DNA from: Calothrix rhizosoleniae SC01
Lineage (GTDB): Bacteria > Cyanobacteriota > Cyanobacteriia > Cyanobacteriales > Nostocaceae
NCBI RefSeq assembly: GCF_900185595.1
Contig: NZ_FYBH01000164.1
Coordinates: 1 to 38,483, forward strand
DNA length: 38,483 nt
Direction of reading: 5' to 3'
Made by a program: the position numbers and the translations under genes. Each line of letters begins with the position of its first letter. Within the stretch, counting starts at the first letter, position 1. Under the pieces are notes generated by a model. The model did not search any database, had not been told where the DNA came from, and saw only the letters and a list, made by a program, of their open reading frames with translations. Positions 9,725-16,415 of the stretch are shown here, piece after piece.

Positions 9725-9755
9725 GGGAGAGGGGTGGAAAACAAAACAATAAGAC

Positions 9756-9798
9756 CTCAACCAGTGCTACGGTCGAAGTAAGCTTCTAGTTGAGGTTA
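9756..9798. promoter_or_regulatory. Hairpin in the leader of the ABC2 gene; 9725-10096 has no gene
   Basis: ACCTCAACCAG pairs with CTAGTTGAGGT (10 of 11 pairs) across a loop of about 20 bases, roughly 30-75 bases upstream of the ABC2 start. No T-run follows it on the minus strand. It could fold in the 5' leader of the mRNA, but a role is only inferred. The rest of 9725-10096 holds the second copy of the 18-bp repeat (9822-9839) and otherwise nothing I can call. Confidence 0.4.
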
Positions 9799-10096
9799 GC
9801 CTTTCGTTACAAAATACCAAAAAGTAATTTTGACTTTTGAATTTTAGGGGTATGCTCCGCTTGTGCCACCTGCCAGAGTTTGAATATAAGTTATGTCTAT
9901 GGGTTTAATAGGCAAAGGGCAAGATTCCGTACTATGACAAAAATGCGATTGTTTAAACGTCAGGAGTTAGCTTTCACACCCACCCAGAAATGAATTTTCG
10001 GGCTAATAGGCGAAGTAGACTTAAGTTTACTAGGGAATTTTCATGTTAACAGGGGAATTTCTCCGGGTATCCCCATTAAACGTTTTCTATCACGGT

Positions 10097-10330
10097 TTAA
10101 CATTCCGTATTGATGGTTACAACACCGTTAACATTCTTGTAACTATAACAATACTTGATGCCATTCACATTGATTTTTCGTTCAATACTAATCCTTCTTC
10201 TAATAATGTAAGAACTTGTGTGAGAACCTGCTGACACATTGTCTAATTCAGATAGTGTGAGCTTGGAGAAGTTTGAGGGAATAGAAACAGATGTAGATGA
10301 GTATTCCCCTTCTTTTATTTGATTTTTCAT
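10097..10330 (-). CDS. Double-glycine-type peptide precursor with Cys-containing basic core
   Basis: A 77-residue protein. ATG 10330 follows GGAGGA with 5 bases between, an excellent ribosome site; a TTG 12 bases upstream would lie on it. The leader ends LTLSELDNVSAG (residues 24-35): L at -12, L at -7, V at -4 and AG at -2/-1 match the consensus read by C39 peptidases. The predicted core (36-77, 42 residues) begins SHTSSYIIRRR and is basic in its first half, with Cys at 61 and at the C-terminus (77), which could form a disulphide. No sequence family is recognised. It lies upstream of ABC2 on the same strand, with about 370 bases between. The assignment rests on leader pattern plus the nearby C39 exporter. 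Confidence 0.72.
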   Translation of the reverse strand: MKNQIKEGEYSSTSVSIPSNFSKLTLSELDNVSAGSHTSSYIIRRRISIERKINVNGIKYCYSYKNVNGVVTINTEC

Positions 10331-10442
10331 AAAGTCCTCCAACTTCTGCTCAGCTGCAGAAATTTGTACATCTAAATCTTAGTATTTACCTATTCAATTA
10401 CATCTATCTCTAGGAAGAAAAATCCGCATTTTTTATGACCTA

Positions 10443-10511
10443 GCGCTACCACAATACAACTACAGTTGTGCGATCGCATTTTATCTCACCTATTCTAAAG
10501 AATGCGATCGC
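10443..10511. repeat. ABC-gene-like 30-bp segment followed by an inverted HIP1 pair
   Basis: Bases 10443-10472 (GCGCTACCACAATACAACTA and on) resemble both 12799-12828 and the H-loop coding region of the C39 ABC gene at 13468-13497 (about 25 of 30 match the latter). Immediately after, GCGATCGCATT and AATGCGATCGC form an 11-bp inverted repeat with a loop of about 20 bases. The rest of 10331-10614 shows nothing else. Confidence 0.5.
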
Positions 10512-10614
10512 TAAATTCTACACATAAAAAATCTCTGTGATGGTCAGATTTTCATAAAACTTTAATATATAAATAAGCAAAAAATTTTCAAGGTAGAGAT
10601 TTAGAGTAATAATT

Positions 10615-10824
10615 ATGACTCAAATTATTACCAAGCCTGGTTCAACAATTCCTCCCTTAGAAAATGGAGATAAATTGACTCGAATTGAATTTGAGCGTCG
10701 TTATGAAAAGATGCCAAAGCTTAAAAAAGCGGAATTAATAGAAGGAATTGTTTATATGTCAGCAGCATTAAGGCTTAGAACCCACATTCCGCAGGTTCAA
10801 TTAACAAGTTTGGTATTTTTGTAA
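10615..10824 (+). pseudogene. Uma2-family (DUF820) endonuclease, N-terminal relic
   Basis: The first 50 or so residues match the N-terminus of Uma2-family proteins (PPLENGDKLTRIEFERRYEK, then LKKAELIEGIVYMSAALR). After RLRTH the frame runs into unrelated sequence and stops at residue 69, whereas the family is about 190-230 residues and needs a C-terminal PD-(D/E)XK core. I read it as a decayed copy. Uma2 genes are numerous in cyanobacteria; the window has three relics (also 12829-13314 and 20861-21034). This one and the next both contain the ELxxGEIV segment, so they are not halves of one gene. Confidence 0.8.
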
Positions 10825-10833
10825 TCCAGATAT

Positions 10834-11913
10834 TTATTTGACAATTGCCAATGAATTAATATTATCTTCACAGATTTGGGTGTTAGGATGTTCTTGACCA
10901 AGGGTAGTTGCAAAAATTGCTCTTGCTTGCTCAAAAAATTTCTTGGCTTCTGCTATTTTTCCTCTTTGTTTCAATACAGATGCGAGGTTATTTAAGGTAA
11001 TAGCGATGTCGGGATGGAATTCACCTAAGAGTTGAGTTTTTATTTCTAAAGCGCGTCGATAGACTTGTTCGGCTTGAGATAAATTACCCTTAGCTTGCTC
11101 AGATGCTGCGAGATTATTGAGATTAAGAGCAACATCGTAGTGAACTGAACCAAACTGTTGTTCAAAAAAGTTAATGGCTGTTTTAAAGTATGTAATCGCT
11201 TCATCCCATTGCTTAAGTCCGTGTAAAATCGAACCTAATGCTGCTTCATCTGCAATGGTTTGAGGATGGTGGGAGCCAAATAATTTTAGGTGGAGTTGAT
11301 AGGATTGACGTGCCCAAGTTTCTGCGGTTTGGTAGTTTCCACGGGCATGATGGAGTCCTGCCAGGTTATGATAAATTGCGGCAATATCTGGATGGTGGTT
11401 GCCGTATTGTGATCGTAAGGTGGCTAATGTTTGCTGATAGAGACGTTCGGCTGCATCAAATTTGCCCCAGTATTTATAGACTATTGCTAAATTATTGGCA
11501 AGCTGAGTCTTTTTAGATTGATATTGCTCTGTGTCTTGGGTTTCTATGAGTTGAATTGCCCGTTGGTAAGTTTGTTCTGCTTCAGCATAATTGCCTTGAA
11601 TGCGTTGGAGAGTGCCAAGGGTAGACAAGGTTGTTATTTCCAAGGAAAGAGCTATATAAGGGTATATACTGACTTTGATTGTTTCTAAAGTTGCTTGTGC
11701 GGAATGAACTGTGGCGAGGGCTTGATCGTAGCGGGACTGGGCTTCTAGAATGGATGCAAGGCGGTTTTGCAAGCTTATCTGAACCATGCACCCTTGTTGG
11801 GAAGATGGTAAATCTTTGATGGTTTGATTGCATAGGGCTTCTGCTTCAGAGTAACGTTGTTCAGCCTGGAGAAGATCCATCTGTTGAATGGTTGGTTTGA
11901 AGTTGTCAATCAT
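10834..11913 (-). CDS. TPR-repeat protein, kinesin-light-chain type
   Basis: A 359-residue protein built of tetratricopeptide repeats of about 42 residues. Typical units are visible at NLAIVYKYWGKFDAAERLYQ, NLAGLHHARGNYQTAETWAR, NLAASEQAKGNLSQAEQVYR and NLASVLKQRGKIAEAKKFFE, each followed by the helix ending in HP or HxD (GNHHPDIA, GSHHPQTIA, GSVHYDVA, GEFHPDIA). No catalytic domain, signal peptide or membrane segment is seen, so it is likely a cytoplasmic protein-protein adaptor. It lies between two peptide precursor genes on the same strand, separated from the upstream one by a terminator hairpin (11963-12001). A part in peptide sensing, as for Rap/PlcR-type TPR receptors, is an attractive but unsupported idea; cyanobacteria have many TPR proteins of this kind. 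Confidence 0.88.
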   Translation of the reverse strand: MIDNFKPTIQQMDLLQAEQRYSEAEALCNQTIKDLPSSQQGCMVQISLQNRLASILEAQSRYDQALATVHSAQATLETIKVSIYPYIALSLEITTLSTLGTLQRIQGNYAEAEQTYQRAIQLIETQDTEQYQSKKTQLANNLAIVYKYWGKFDAAERLYQQTLATLRSQYGNHHPDIAAIYHNLAGLHHARGNYQTAETWARQSYQLHLKLFGSHHPQTIADEAALGSILHGLKQWDEAITYFKTAINFFEQQFGSVHYDVALNLNNLAASEQAKGNLSQAEQVYRRALEIKTQLLGEFHPDIAITLNNLASVLKQRGKIAEAKKFFEQARAIFATTLGQEHPNTQICEDNINSLAIVK

Positions 11914-11962
11914 ACGACTATTCTCCAGATTTTGGCAAAGTGGAAACCCAGGAAACAGGCGG

Positions 11963-12001
11963 AAAAAACAAGTATTAAGGGCGTAGCATAATACGCCCTT
12001 A
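11963..12001 (-). terminator. Intrinsic terminator after the tandem peptide precursor gene
   Basis: On the minus strand TAAGGGCGTA (12001-11992) pairs perfectly with TACGCCCTTA (11985-11976) across a 6-base loop, and six T follow a few bases later (11968-11963). It lies about 60 bases past the stop codon of the precursor gene and before the TPR gene, so the precursor is probably expressed as its own short transcript. Confidence 0.78.
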
Positions 12002-12062
12002 CTTTGTAACTAATAATACTAGACGCATATTCGTCAGTTAGGTAAGGCTAACAATTGTTTGG

Positions 12063-12368
12063 TTATGGTTCGTAAATGGGACTTGTGCCAATTCCAGCCC
12101 CAGCGATCGCATCTAGTTCGGCGATGGTAAGTTCTTGCAGTTCCTTATCTTTGGTAGGCTTATTTTCCAAGGATGGTTGCTGTTTACTAGGCTGATTGGC
12201 AAACTTCACCACCGTTTCATTGTGGTTTCCCAAATTTAATCCAGCTCCAGCGATCGTATCTAGTTCGGTGATGGTAAGTGCTTGCAGTTCCTTACCTTTG
12301 ACAGGTTTATTTTCCAAGGATGGTTTCTGCTTGGCAGGATGATTGCAATTTTTATTATATAGTTTCAT
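12063..12368 (-). CDS. Tandem leader-core double-glycine peptide precursor
   Basis: A 101-residue protein from ATG 12368, behind AGGAGTG. It contains two copies of a leader-like unit with a 49-residue period. Each unit runs KQxPSLENKP, a charged linker, ELQxLTIxELDxIAGA, then a short variable tail. Aligned to the C39 consensus, L is at -12 and -7, I at -4 and GA at -2/-1 in both copies. Cleavage at both sites would release GLNLGNHNETVV... joined to the second leader and a 10-residue C-terminal peptide GIGTSPIYEP. A hairpin terminator lies downstream. The nearest exporter genes are ABC1 and ABC2 on either side. The product is not recognised; another reading is that one unit is simply a recent duplication without separate processing. 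Confidence 0.75.
   Translation of the reverse strand: MKLYNKNCNHPAKQKPSLENKPVKGKELQALTITELDTIAGAGLNLGNHNETVVKFANQPSKQQPSLENKPTKDKELQELTIAELDAIAGAGIGTSPIYEP
12094..12347. repeat. Direct repeat (12094-12200 and 12241-12347), period 147 bp
   Basis: The two 107-bp copies encode the two leader units of the tandem precursor. They are highly similar at DNA level, including shared third-codon positions and a GCGATCG near one end, which indicates a fairly recent in-frame duplication. The intervening 40 bp encode the tail of the first unit. Confidence 0.88.
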
Positions 12369-12635
12369 GATTTCACTCCTGAAAATTCAATTGAACTCAC
12401 AGATTGAATTTTCTGGCTAGTTAAGTAGGCAGGAAAAAATACTAGTAGTACAGATCTATACTTCCTACTCTTTCAATAACAAAACTTTAAATTTTTGCCC
12501 ACTTAATTCCATTTTACACTATTGTTGAGAATTATTTTCAAAGAATTATGAAGTTTGAGATTGGGTATGAGGATTACATCTGGTAACTGAATCTACAATA
12601 GAAAGTATCTATTTCTCGTAAATGAGGTAAAAACA

Positions 12636-12776
12636 ATGACAAATAAACAACAACTCAAAGCTAATAAGTCTCAGAAAGATCAAGCAAAGAAACTACCACA
12701 ACTTCAACAACTCCAACTGGAACAGCTTGATGATGTAACTGGTGGTGTTCTTCTGTTTGCGAATCCGTTTGCTTAA
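12636..12776 (+). CDS. Very short double-glycine peptide precursor (46 aa)
   Basis: ATG 12636 follows GAGGT at 8 bases. The 46-residue product has a Lys/Gln-rich start (MTNKQQLKANKSQKDQAKKL), then LQLEQLDDVTGG, and then only nine residues, VLLFANPFA, before TAA. The leader end is a textbook C39 site: L at -12, L at -7, V at -4, GG at -2/-1. The predicted mature product is a hydrophobic nonapeptide, small for a bacteriocin and in the range of signalling peptides. It is on the strand opposite to the other precursors and to ABC1. The stop codon is followed directly by a stretch that copies part of the ABC1 gene (12777-12830). It is too short for default gene finders and may be unannotated elsewhere. 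Confidence 0.75.
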   Translation: MTNKQQLKANKSQKDQAKKLPQLQQLQLEQLDDVTGGVLLFANPFA

Positions 12777-12828
12777 TCCCGAATTGTAATTAAGGGGTGC
12801 GCTACCAAAATACAAATATAGTTGCATT
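12775..12828. repeat. Degenerate copy of the ABC1 H-loop coding region
   Basis: Starting at the stop codon of the 46-aa peptide gene, this stretch aligns without gaps to 13444-13497, inside the C39 ABC transporter gene (coding for NCSCILVAHRLSTIRDC on the minus strand). By my count about 45 of 53 bases agree, beginning with an identical AATCCCGAATTGT. It reads as a fragment of a duplicated transporter gene fused by recombination to the Uma2 relic that follows. Confidence 0.7.
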
Positions 12829-13314
12829 GTGGAGCTATTATCGGGAGAAATTGTAGAAATGACTCCATAAAGCCCATTTCATACGGTTTATGGGGAAGGA
12901 CTGGCAAATTACTTACGAACTCGTTTACAGGATCGTGCTTGGATCCGTGAAGCTCGTCCTATTACTTTAGCAGATTCCGAACCCGAACCTGATATTGCAG
13001 TTGTGAAACTTCCTTGGTTTCAGTATAGTCAGCATCATCCTTTCAGTGAGGATATTTTTTGGCTAATTGAAATTTCTGATTCAGTACTTAGTAAGGATTT
13101 AAATGAAAAACAACGCATTTATGCTCAAGCTGGGGTTTTAGAATATTGGGTTGTCGATGTCAAAGCGAAAAAAGTTTTTATTTTCCGGGAACCAGAAAAA
13201 ATCAGCTATCGTATCAAGTTAGAATGCGTTACAGGAAAAATTGTACCTTTAGCTTTTTCCGATGTTGAAGTACCCATTGAAAAAATTTTTTCAGGACAAA
13301 TACTGAATGATTAG
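12829..13314 (+). pseudogene. Uma2-family (DUF820) endonuclease, broken
   Basis: Frame 1 from 12829 reads VELLSGEIVEMTP, a TAA stop at 12868-12870, then continues in the same frame as Uma2: SPFHTVYGEGLANYLRTRLQ, EPEPDIAVVKLPW, FWLIEISDSVLSKDLNEKQ, AGVLEYWVVDVK. The PD...E(I)SD...K core of the PD-(D/E)XK fold is intact, but the N-terminal 20 or so residues are lost, replaced by ABC-derived sequence, and the stop cuts the rest. A GTG at 13003 could start a 103-residue piece containing the catalytic half, but this is probably not a working enzyme. It converges with ABC1, ending 20 bases from that gene's stop. Confidence 0.85.
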
Positions 13315-13333
13315 ATGATTGATGTCACTGATA

Positions 13334-15565
13334 TCACCCTTCTGAACGAATCAATCTTTCATACTCTCCCCCTTCATCCCATAACTCCTCATGAGTACCT
13401 CGTTGCACTACCTTACCCCCATCCAACACAATAATCTCATTGCAATCCCGAATTGTGCTTAAGCGGTGGGCGACCAAAATACAACTACAGTTGCGTTTTC
13501 TGAGGTTTGACACAATAATTTCTTCAGTTTGGGTATCCAATGCAGATGTCGCTTCATCCATGACAAAAATTGCTGGATTCTTCACCAAAGCCCTAGCAAT
13601 TTCTAACCGTTGTCTTTGTCCCCCACTTAAATTTACACCCCCCTCCAGCAACTCCCCATCATATCCTCCTGGAATTGCCATTACAGCGTCCAGGATAGCC
13701 GCATCTCGACAAGCTTGGGCTAAATCCTCATCTGGGACTGTCCCATCCCACAAAGTCAAATTATCCCGCACTGTGCCTCCAAAGAGAAATATATCCTGTT
13801 CTACCAAAGACAAAGAAATCGCCAACACCTCTCGCGGAATTTCTCCTCTGGGAATCCCATCCAAGAGAATTTCTCCTTCCCAAGGTTGATAAAGTCCGCA
13901 GATAAGTTTAGCTAGGGTAGATTTTCCGGAACCACTTGCACCCACCAAAGCCAGTCGCTGTCCTGGTTGCAAGGATAAATTGAAATTCTCAATCAATGGT
14001 GGATCTACATGGGAGTAACCAAAGGTGATGTTACGTAATTCTACATAACCCTCTAAATTTTGGATTTTGGATTCCCCCCCTTGGGAGGATACAGGGGGGG
14101 TTGGATTTTGGATTTCTCCTTGTCTCCCCACACTTCCCACACTCCCCACACTCCCCACACTTCCCCCTCTCCTCTTCTCTAGTTCTATATCTAGAGAATT
14201 ACCCAACACATCATCTAAACGATTTAAATCCCCTTCTAATTCCTGGAGAGTAGTCCCAAACTCTACCAAAGTATTCACAGGTTGCTGAAAACTCAACATT
14301 AAACTCTGAAACGCGACCAACATCCCAATGGTGAGATGACCATCCATTACCCGCCAACCCCCAACAACTAAAATAAACATTGAGGTTAAGGAGGTGAGTA
14401 ATACGGGTAAAACCCCTAACATTTGATTCGTGACTTCCAACTCTTGCTGGGAGGTGGCTGCTTTAGCATAATAACCAGACCACCGGGAAAAGAAATCCGA
14501 CTCCAAAGCCGATGCTTTCAAGGTTTCCATACTCTGGAGTGCAGCAATACTCACTCCCGCAATTTTCCCCCAATCCTGCACTAAACGCATATTTGCATCC
14601 ACCCGCCGTCTAGCTACCCAATGCAACGCTAAGCCATTGATAGCAGAAAAACAGATACCAATTAAAGTCAGTACCCAGTCATAGGCAAACATCACGGCAG
14701 CGTAGAATAATATCATTACTGCATCAATCACCGTGGTTGCCAATTGCCCAGATAATACCTGAGCTACTTTATTGTTTAAACTGGAGCGGTTACCCACTTC
14801 TCCGGCATACCTTTGAGCATAAAATCTTACAGGTAATCTCAGAATATGCCACAGAAAACGGGCAGACATCCCTACCGCTAACTTAATCCGTAGCTTGCGT
14901 AAATATCGCAATCGCAACAGGGTGAGTATTCCTTGGAACACCGTGACCAGTAACATTCCCAAAATCAGGGGACGCAACCATTCGCTGCGGTTTTCCACCA
15001 GCACCTGATCCACAAACACCTGACTAAATACGGGAATTGCTAATCCCGGCAACACCAACAAAAAACCGGCGAAAATTGAGTATAAAATCGCCCCCAGAGA
15101 ACCCCGTAAACGGTCAGTTAAGGCGAAAATCACACTGGGTTTACGACCCCCTGGGTAAAAATCATCACCGGGTTCCATCACCAGCACCACCCCGGTAAAC
15201 CCCTCGTCAAATTCTTCCCAGGACACCCTGCGGGGAGCAGTTGCGGGGTCATTGAGAAACACCCAATGTTTATTCCACCCTTCCACCACCAGGAAGTGAT
15301 TGAACTTCCAAAAGACAATAAAGGGAGGAGATAATTCTTTAATTTGTTCTATATCTTCTGCCTTAAAGCCATCGGCTTCCATTCCGTAGCGTCTCGCAGC
15401 CAGAATCACATTAGAGGCTTTGCTTCCATCACGGGAAACCCCGCATTCAATACGGAGTTCCGCTAAGGGGACAATGCGATTGTAGTAGGCAAGAACAATA
15501 GCTAAGGAAGCAGCTCCGCATTCGACTGCTTCCATTTGTAAGACCGTGGGAGTTCTGACACGCAA
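13334..15565 (-). CDS. Peptidase-containing peptide exporter, C39 family (NHLM ABC1 type)
   Basis: A 743-residue bifunctional transporter that cuts leader peptides after double-glycine-type sites and exports the product. An N-terminal C39 peptidase (1-130) has catalytic Cys16 (VECGAAS), His90 (FNHFLVVEGW) and Asp106 (NDPATAP). A six-helix membrane domain follows (about 160-430), then the ATPase: Walker A GASGSGKS, signature LSGGQRQR, Walker B FVMDEATSALD, H-loop VAHRLSTIRD. The start is TTG 15565; no ATG or GTG lies upstream in frame before a TAA, and the family begins about this close to VLQMEAVECG. The linker before the ATPase contains a low-complexity insert (GSVGSVGSVGSVG). It faces the HlyD gene divergently with one small peptide gene between, and is the only candidate processing peptidase for the four precursors. 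Confidence 0.94.
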   Translation of the reverse strand: MRVRTPTVLQMEAVECGAASLAIVLAYYNRIVPLAELRIECGVSRDGSKASNVILAARRYGMEADGFKAEDIEQIKELSPPFIVFWKFNHFLVVEGWNKHWVFLNDPATAPRRVSWEEFDEGFTGVVLVMEPGDDFYPGGRKPSVIFALTDRLRGSLGAILYSIFAGFLLVLPGLAIPVFSQVFVDQVLVENRSEWLRPLILGMLLVTVFQGILTLLRLRYLRKLRIKLAVGMSARFLWHILRLPVRFYAQRYAGEVGNRSSLNNKVAQVLSGQLATTVIDAVMILFYAAVMFAYDWVLTLIGICFSAINGLALHWVARRRVDANMRLVQDWGKIAGVSIAALQSMETLKASALESDFFSRWSGYYAKAATSQQELEVTNQMLGVLPVLLTSLTSMFILVVGGWRVMDGHLTIGMLVAFQSLMLSFQQPVNTLVEFGTTLQELEGDLNRLDDVLGNSLDIELEKRRGGSVGSVGSVGSVGRQGEIQNPTPPVSSQGGESKIQNLEGYVELRNITFGYSHVDPPLIENFNLSLQPGQRLALVGASGSGKSTLAKLICGLYQPWEGEILLDGIPRGEIPREVLAISLSLVEQDIFLFGGTVRDNLTLWDGTVPDEDLAQACRDAAILDAVMAIPGGYDGELLEGGVNLSGGQRQRLEIARALVKNPAIFVMDEATSALDTQTEEIIVSNLRKRNCSCILVAHRLSTIRDCNEIIVLDGGKVVQRGTHEELWDEGGEYERLIRSEG
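14055..14175. repeat. Intergenic-type low-complexity repeats inside the ABC1 coding sequence
   Basis: Two TTTTGGATT boxes around a C-run/G-run pair (14075-14100), then tandem CACACTCCC/CACTTCCC units (14125-14165). These are the kind of repeats normally found between genes in Nostocales. Here they stay in frame and encode a Gly/Ser/Val linker (residues about 465-500) between the membrane domain and the ATPase. Confidence 0.75.
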
Positions 15566-15695
15566 GGGGTGGGGAGTATAAAGTTATGTTTTATCGTATC
15601 AGAAAACTTAAACCGATAACCCAACTGGGATTTCAATCTTAGGGAGACTGGATTACTTCCAATGCTGTTTGTTGCTTTCCACACCCACTTAAGGT

Positions 15696-15739
15696 GACCG
15701 AAAAAGAAAAGGATACAAGCCCCAAATTTATTTGTGGAA
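15696..15739. repeat. About 45-bp dispersed repeat, inverted copy at 19735-19779
   Basis: The reverse complement of this stretch (ending CCTTTTCTTTTTCGGTC) matches 19735-19779 with about four differences and one gap. It lies in the 15566-15976 gap between ABC1 and the small peptide gene. The rest of that gap shows no gene I can support; the short frames there lack ribosome sites and recognisable motifs. Confidence 0.75.
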
Positions 15740-15976
15740 GAATTAGAAATTATTGTGCTGCGATGCATAAGCATAAGGCTCAATAATTCCTTTCTTGATG
15801 CAGTCGCTCATGGGGGAGACCCCCTTTCTGCGCGCTGCTCTCTACATTCATGTATGGGGTTTCTCCCTTGCTAAGAGCTCCCTGCTCTCCTACTTCTTCC
15901 TGGCTTTGTCAACGGTCTGTGATATGTTCTTTCCTTATACGGGGGAAAGGGGGCTATCAATATCCTATCGATATCG

Positions 15977-16114
15977 CTATCGTGTAACAACATCTGAATC
16001 TAATTGGACCAATGCTACTCCACTGCCTTGAGAGCTTGATACAATTTTTAATTCTGATAATGAGAGTTTAGTCAGTTTTGACTTTGTATACTTTTTATGC
16101 TTTTCTTTCTTCAT
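15977..16114 (-). CDS. Short double-glycine-like peptide precursor (45 aa)
   Basis: ATG 16114 on the minus strand follows AGAGGTCTGAGAAA, a good ribosome site. The 45-residue product begins with a Lys-rich stretch (MKKEKHKKYTKSKLTK) and carries LSLSELKIVSSS, which aligns with the other precursors (L at -12, L at -7, V at -4, but SS rather than GG or GA at -2/-1). The remaining QGSGVALVQLDSDVVTR would be the 17-residue mature part; a later GSG is an alternative cut. It sits in the divergent region between ABC1 and HlyD, the place where precursors are often found in such systems. Evidence is the ribosome site, the leader pattern and the location; no sequence family is recognised. Confidence 0.65.
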   Translation of the reverse strand: MKKEKHKKYTKSKLTKLSLSELKIVSSSQGSGVALVQLDSDVVTR

Positions 16115-16415
16115 TTTCTCAGACCTCTATTTTAAATGAAAATGAATACTTCAATACTATACTGACCCAAAATTTAGTTTCAAGGGGTTTTAATATAAGT
16201 TTTGTTAGCTGACTACCTCAACTTGGCTTCCCGTAAGCTAGTGGAACATGGTAATCTCATCCAATCGTTAATGCTGCAGATTGTGGGGTCACTACTCTAC
16301 GAGAAGCTTTCAGATACATCGTTTTTACTTCCCTAAGAGAGAACACTTCGTGAACGCAATCACATATTAACGGTACAAATTAAAAATGGAGGATTGGACA
16401 TTAGAATAGTAATCT
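16115..16415. promoter_or_regulatory. Divergent intergenic region upstream of HlyD and the 45-aa peptide gene
   Basis: About 300 bases that should hold the promoters for the HlyD gene (+) and the short precursor (-). I see no clear operator. A 44-codon frame with a TTG start (16202-16336) is present but has no ribosome site or known motif. GGAGGA at 16389-16394 is too far (over 20 bases) from the HlyD ATG to serve it well. Confidence 0.35.

Noticed and set aside
10043-10234. Plus-strand 63-codon frame
   Set aside because: It overlaps the peptide precursor on the other strand, which has the better ribosome site and leader motif.
15502-15783. Minus-strand 93-codon frame over the ABC1 start
   Set aside because: Overlaps the conserved C39 N-terminus in another frame, contains the dispersed repeat and has no recognisable motif.
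15795-16031. Plus-strand 78-codon frame
   Set aside because: No ribosome site, no motif, and overlaps the 45-residue precursor on the other strand.
16202-16336. 44-codon frame with TTG start (LADYLNLASRKLVEHGNL)
   Set aside because: Protein-like composition but no Shine-Dalgarno, a TTG start and no family; perhaps a relic, too weak to call.
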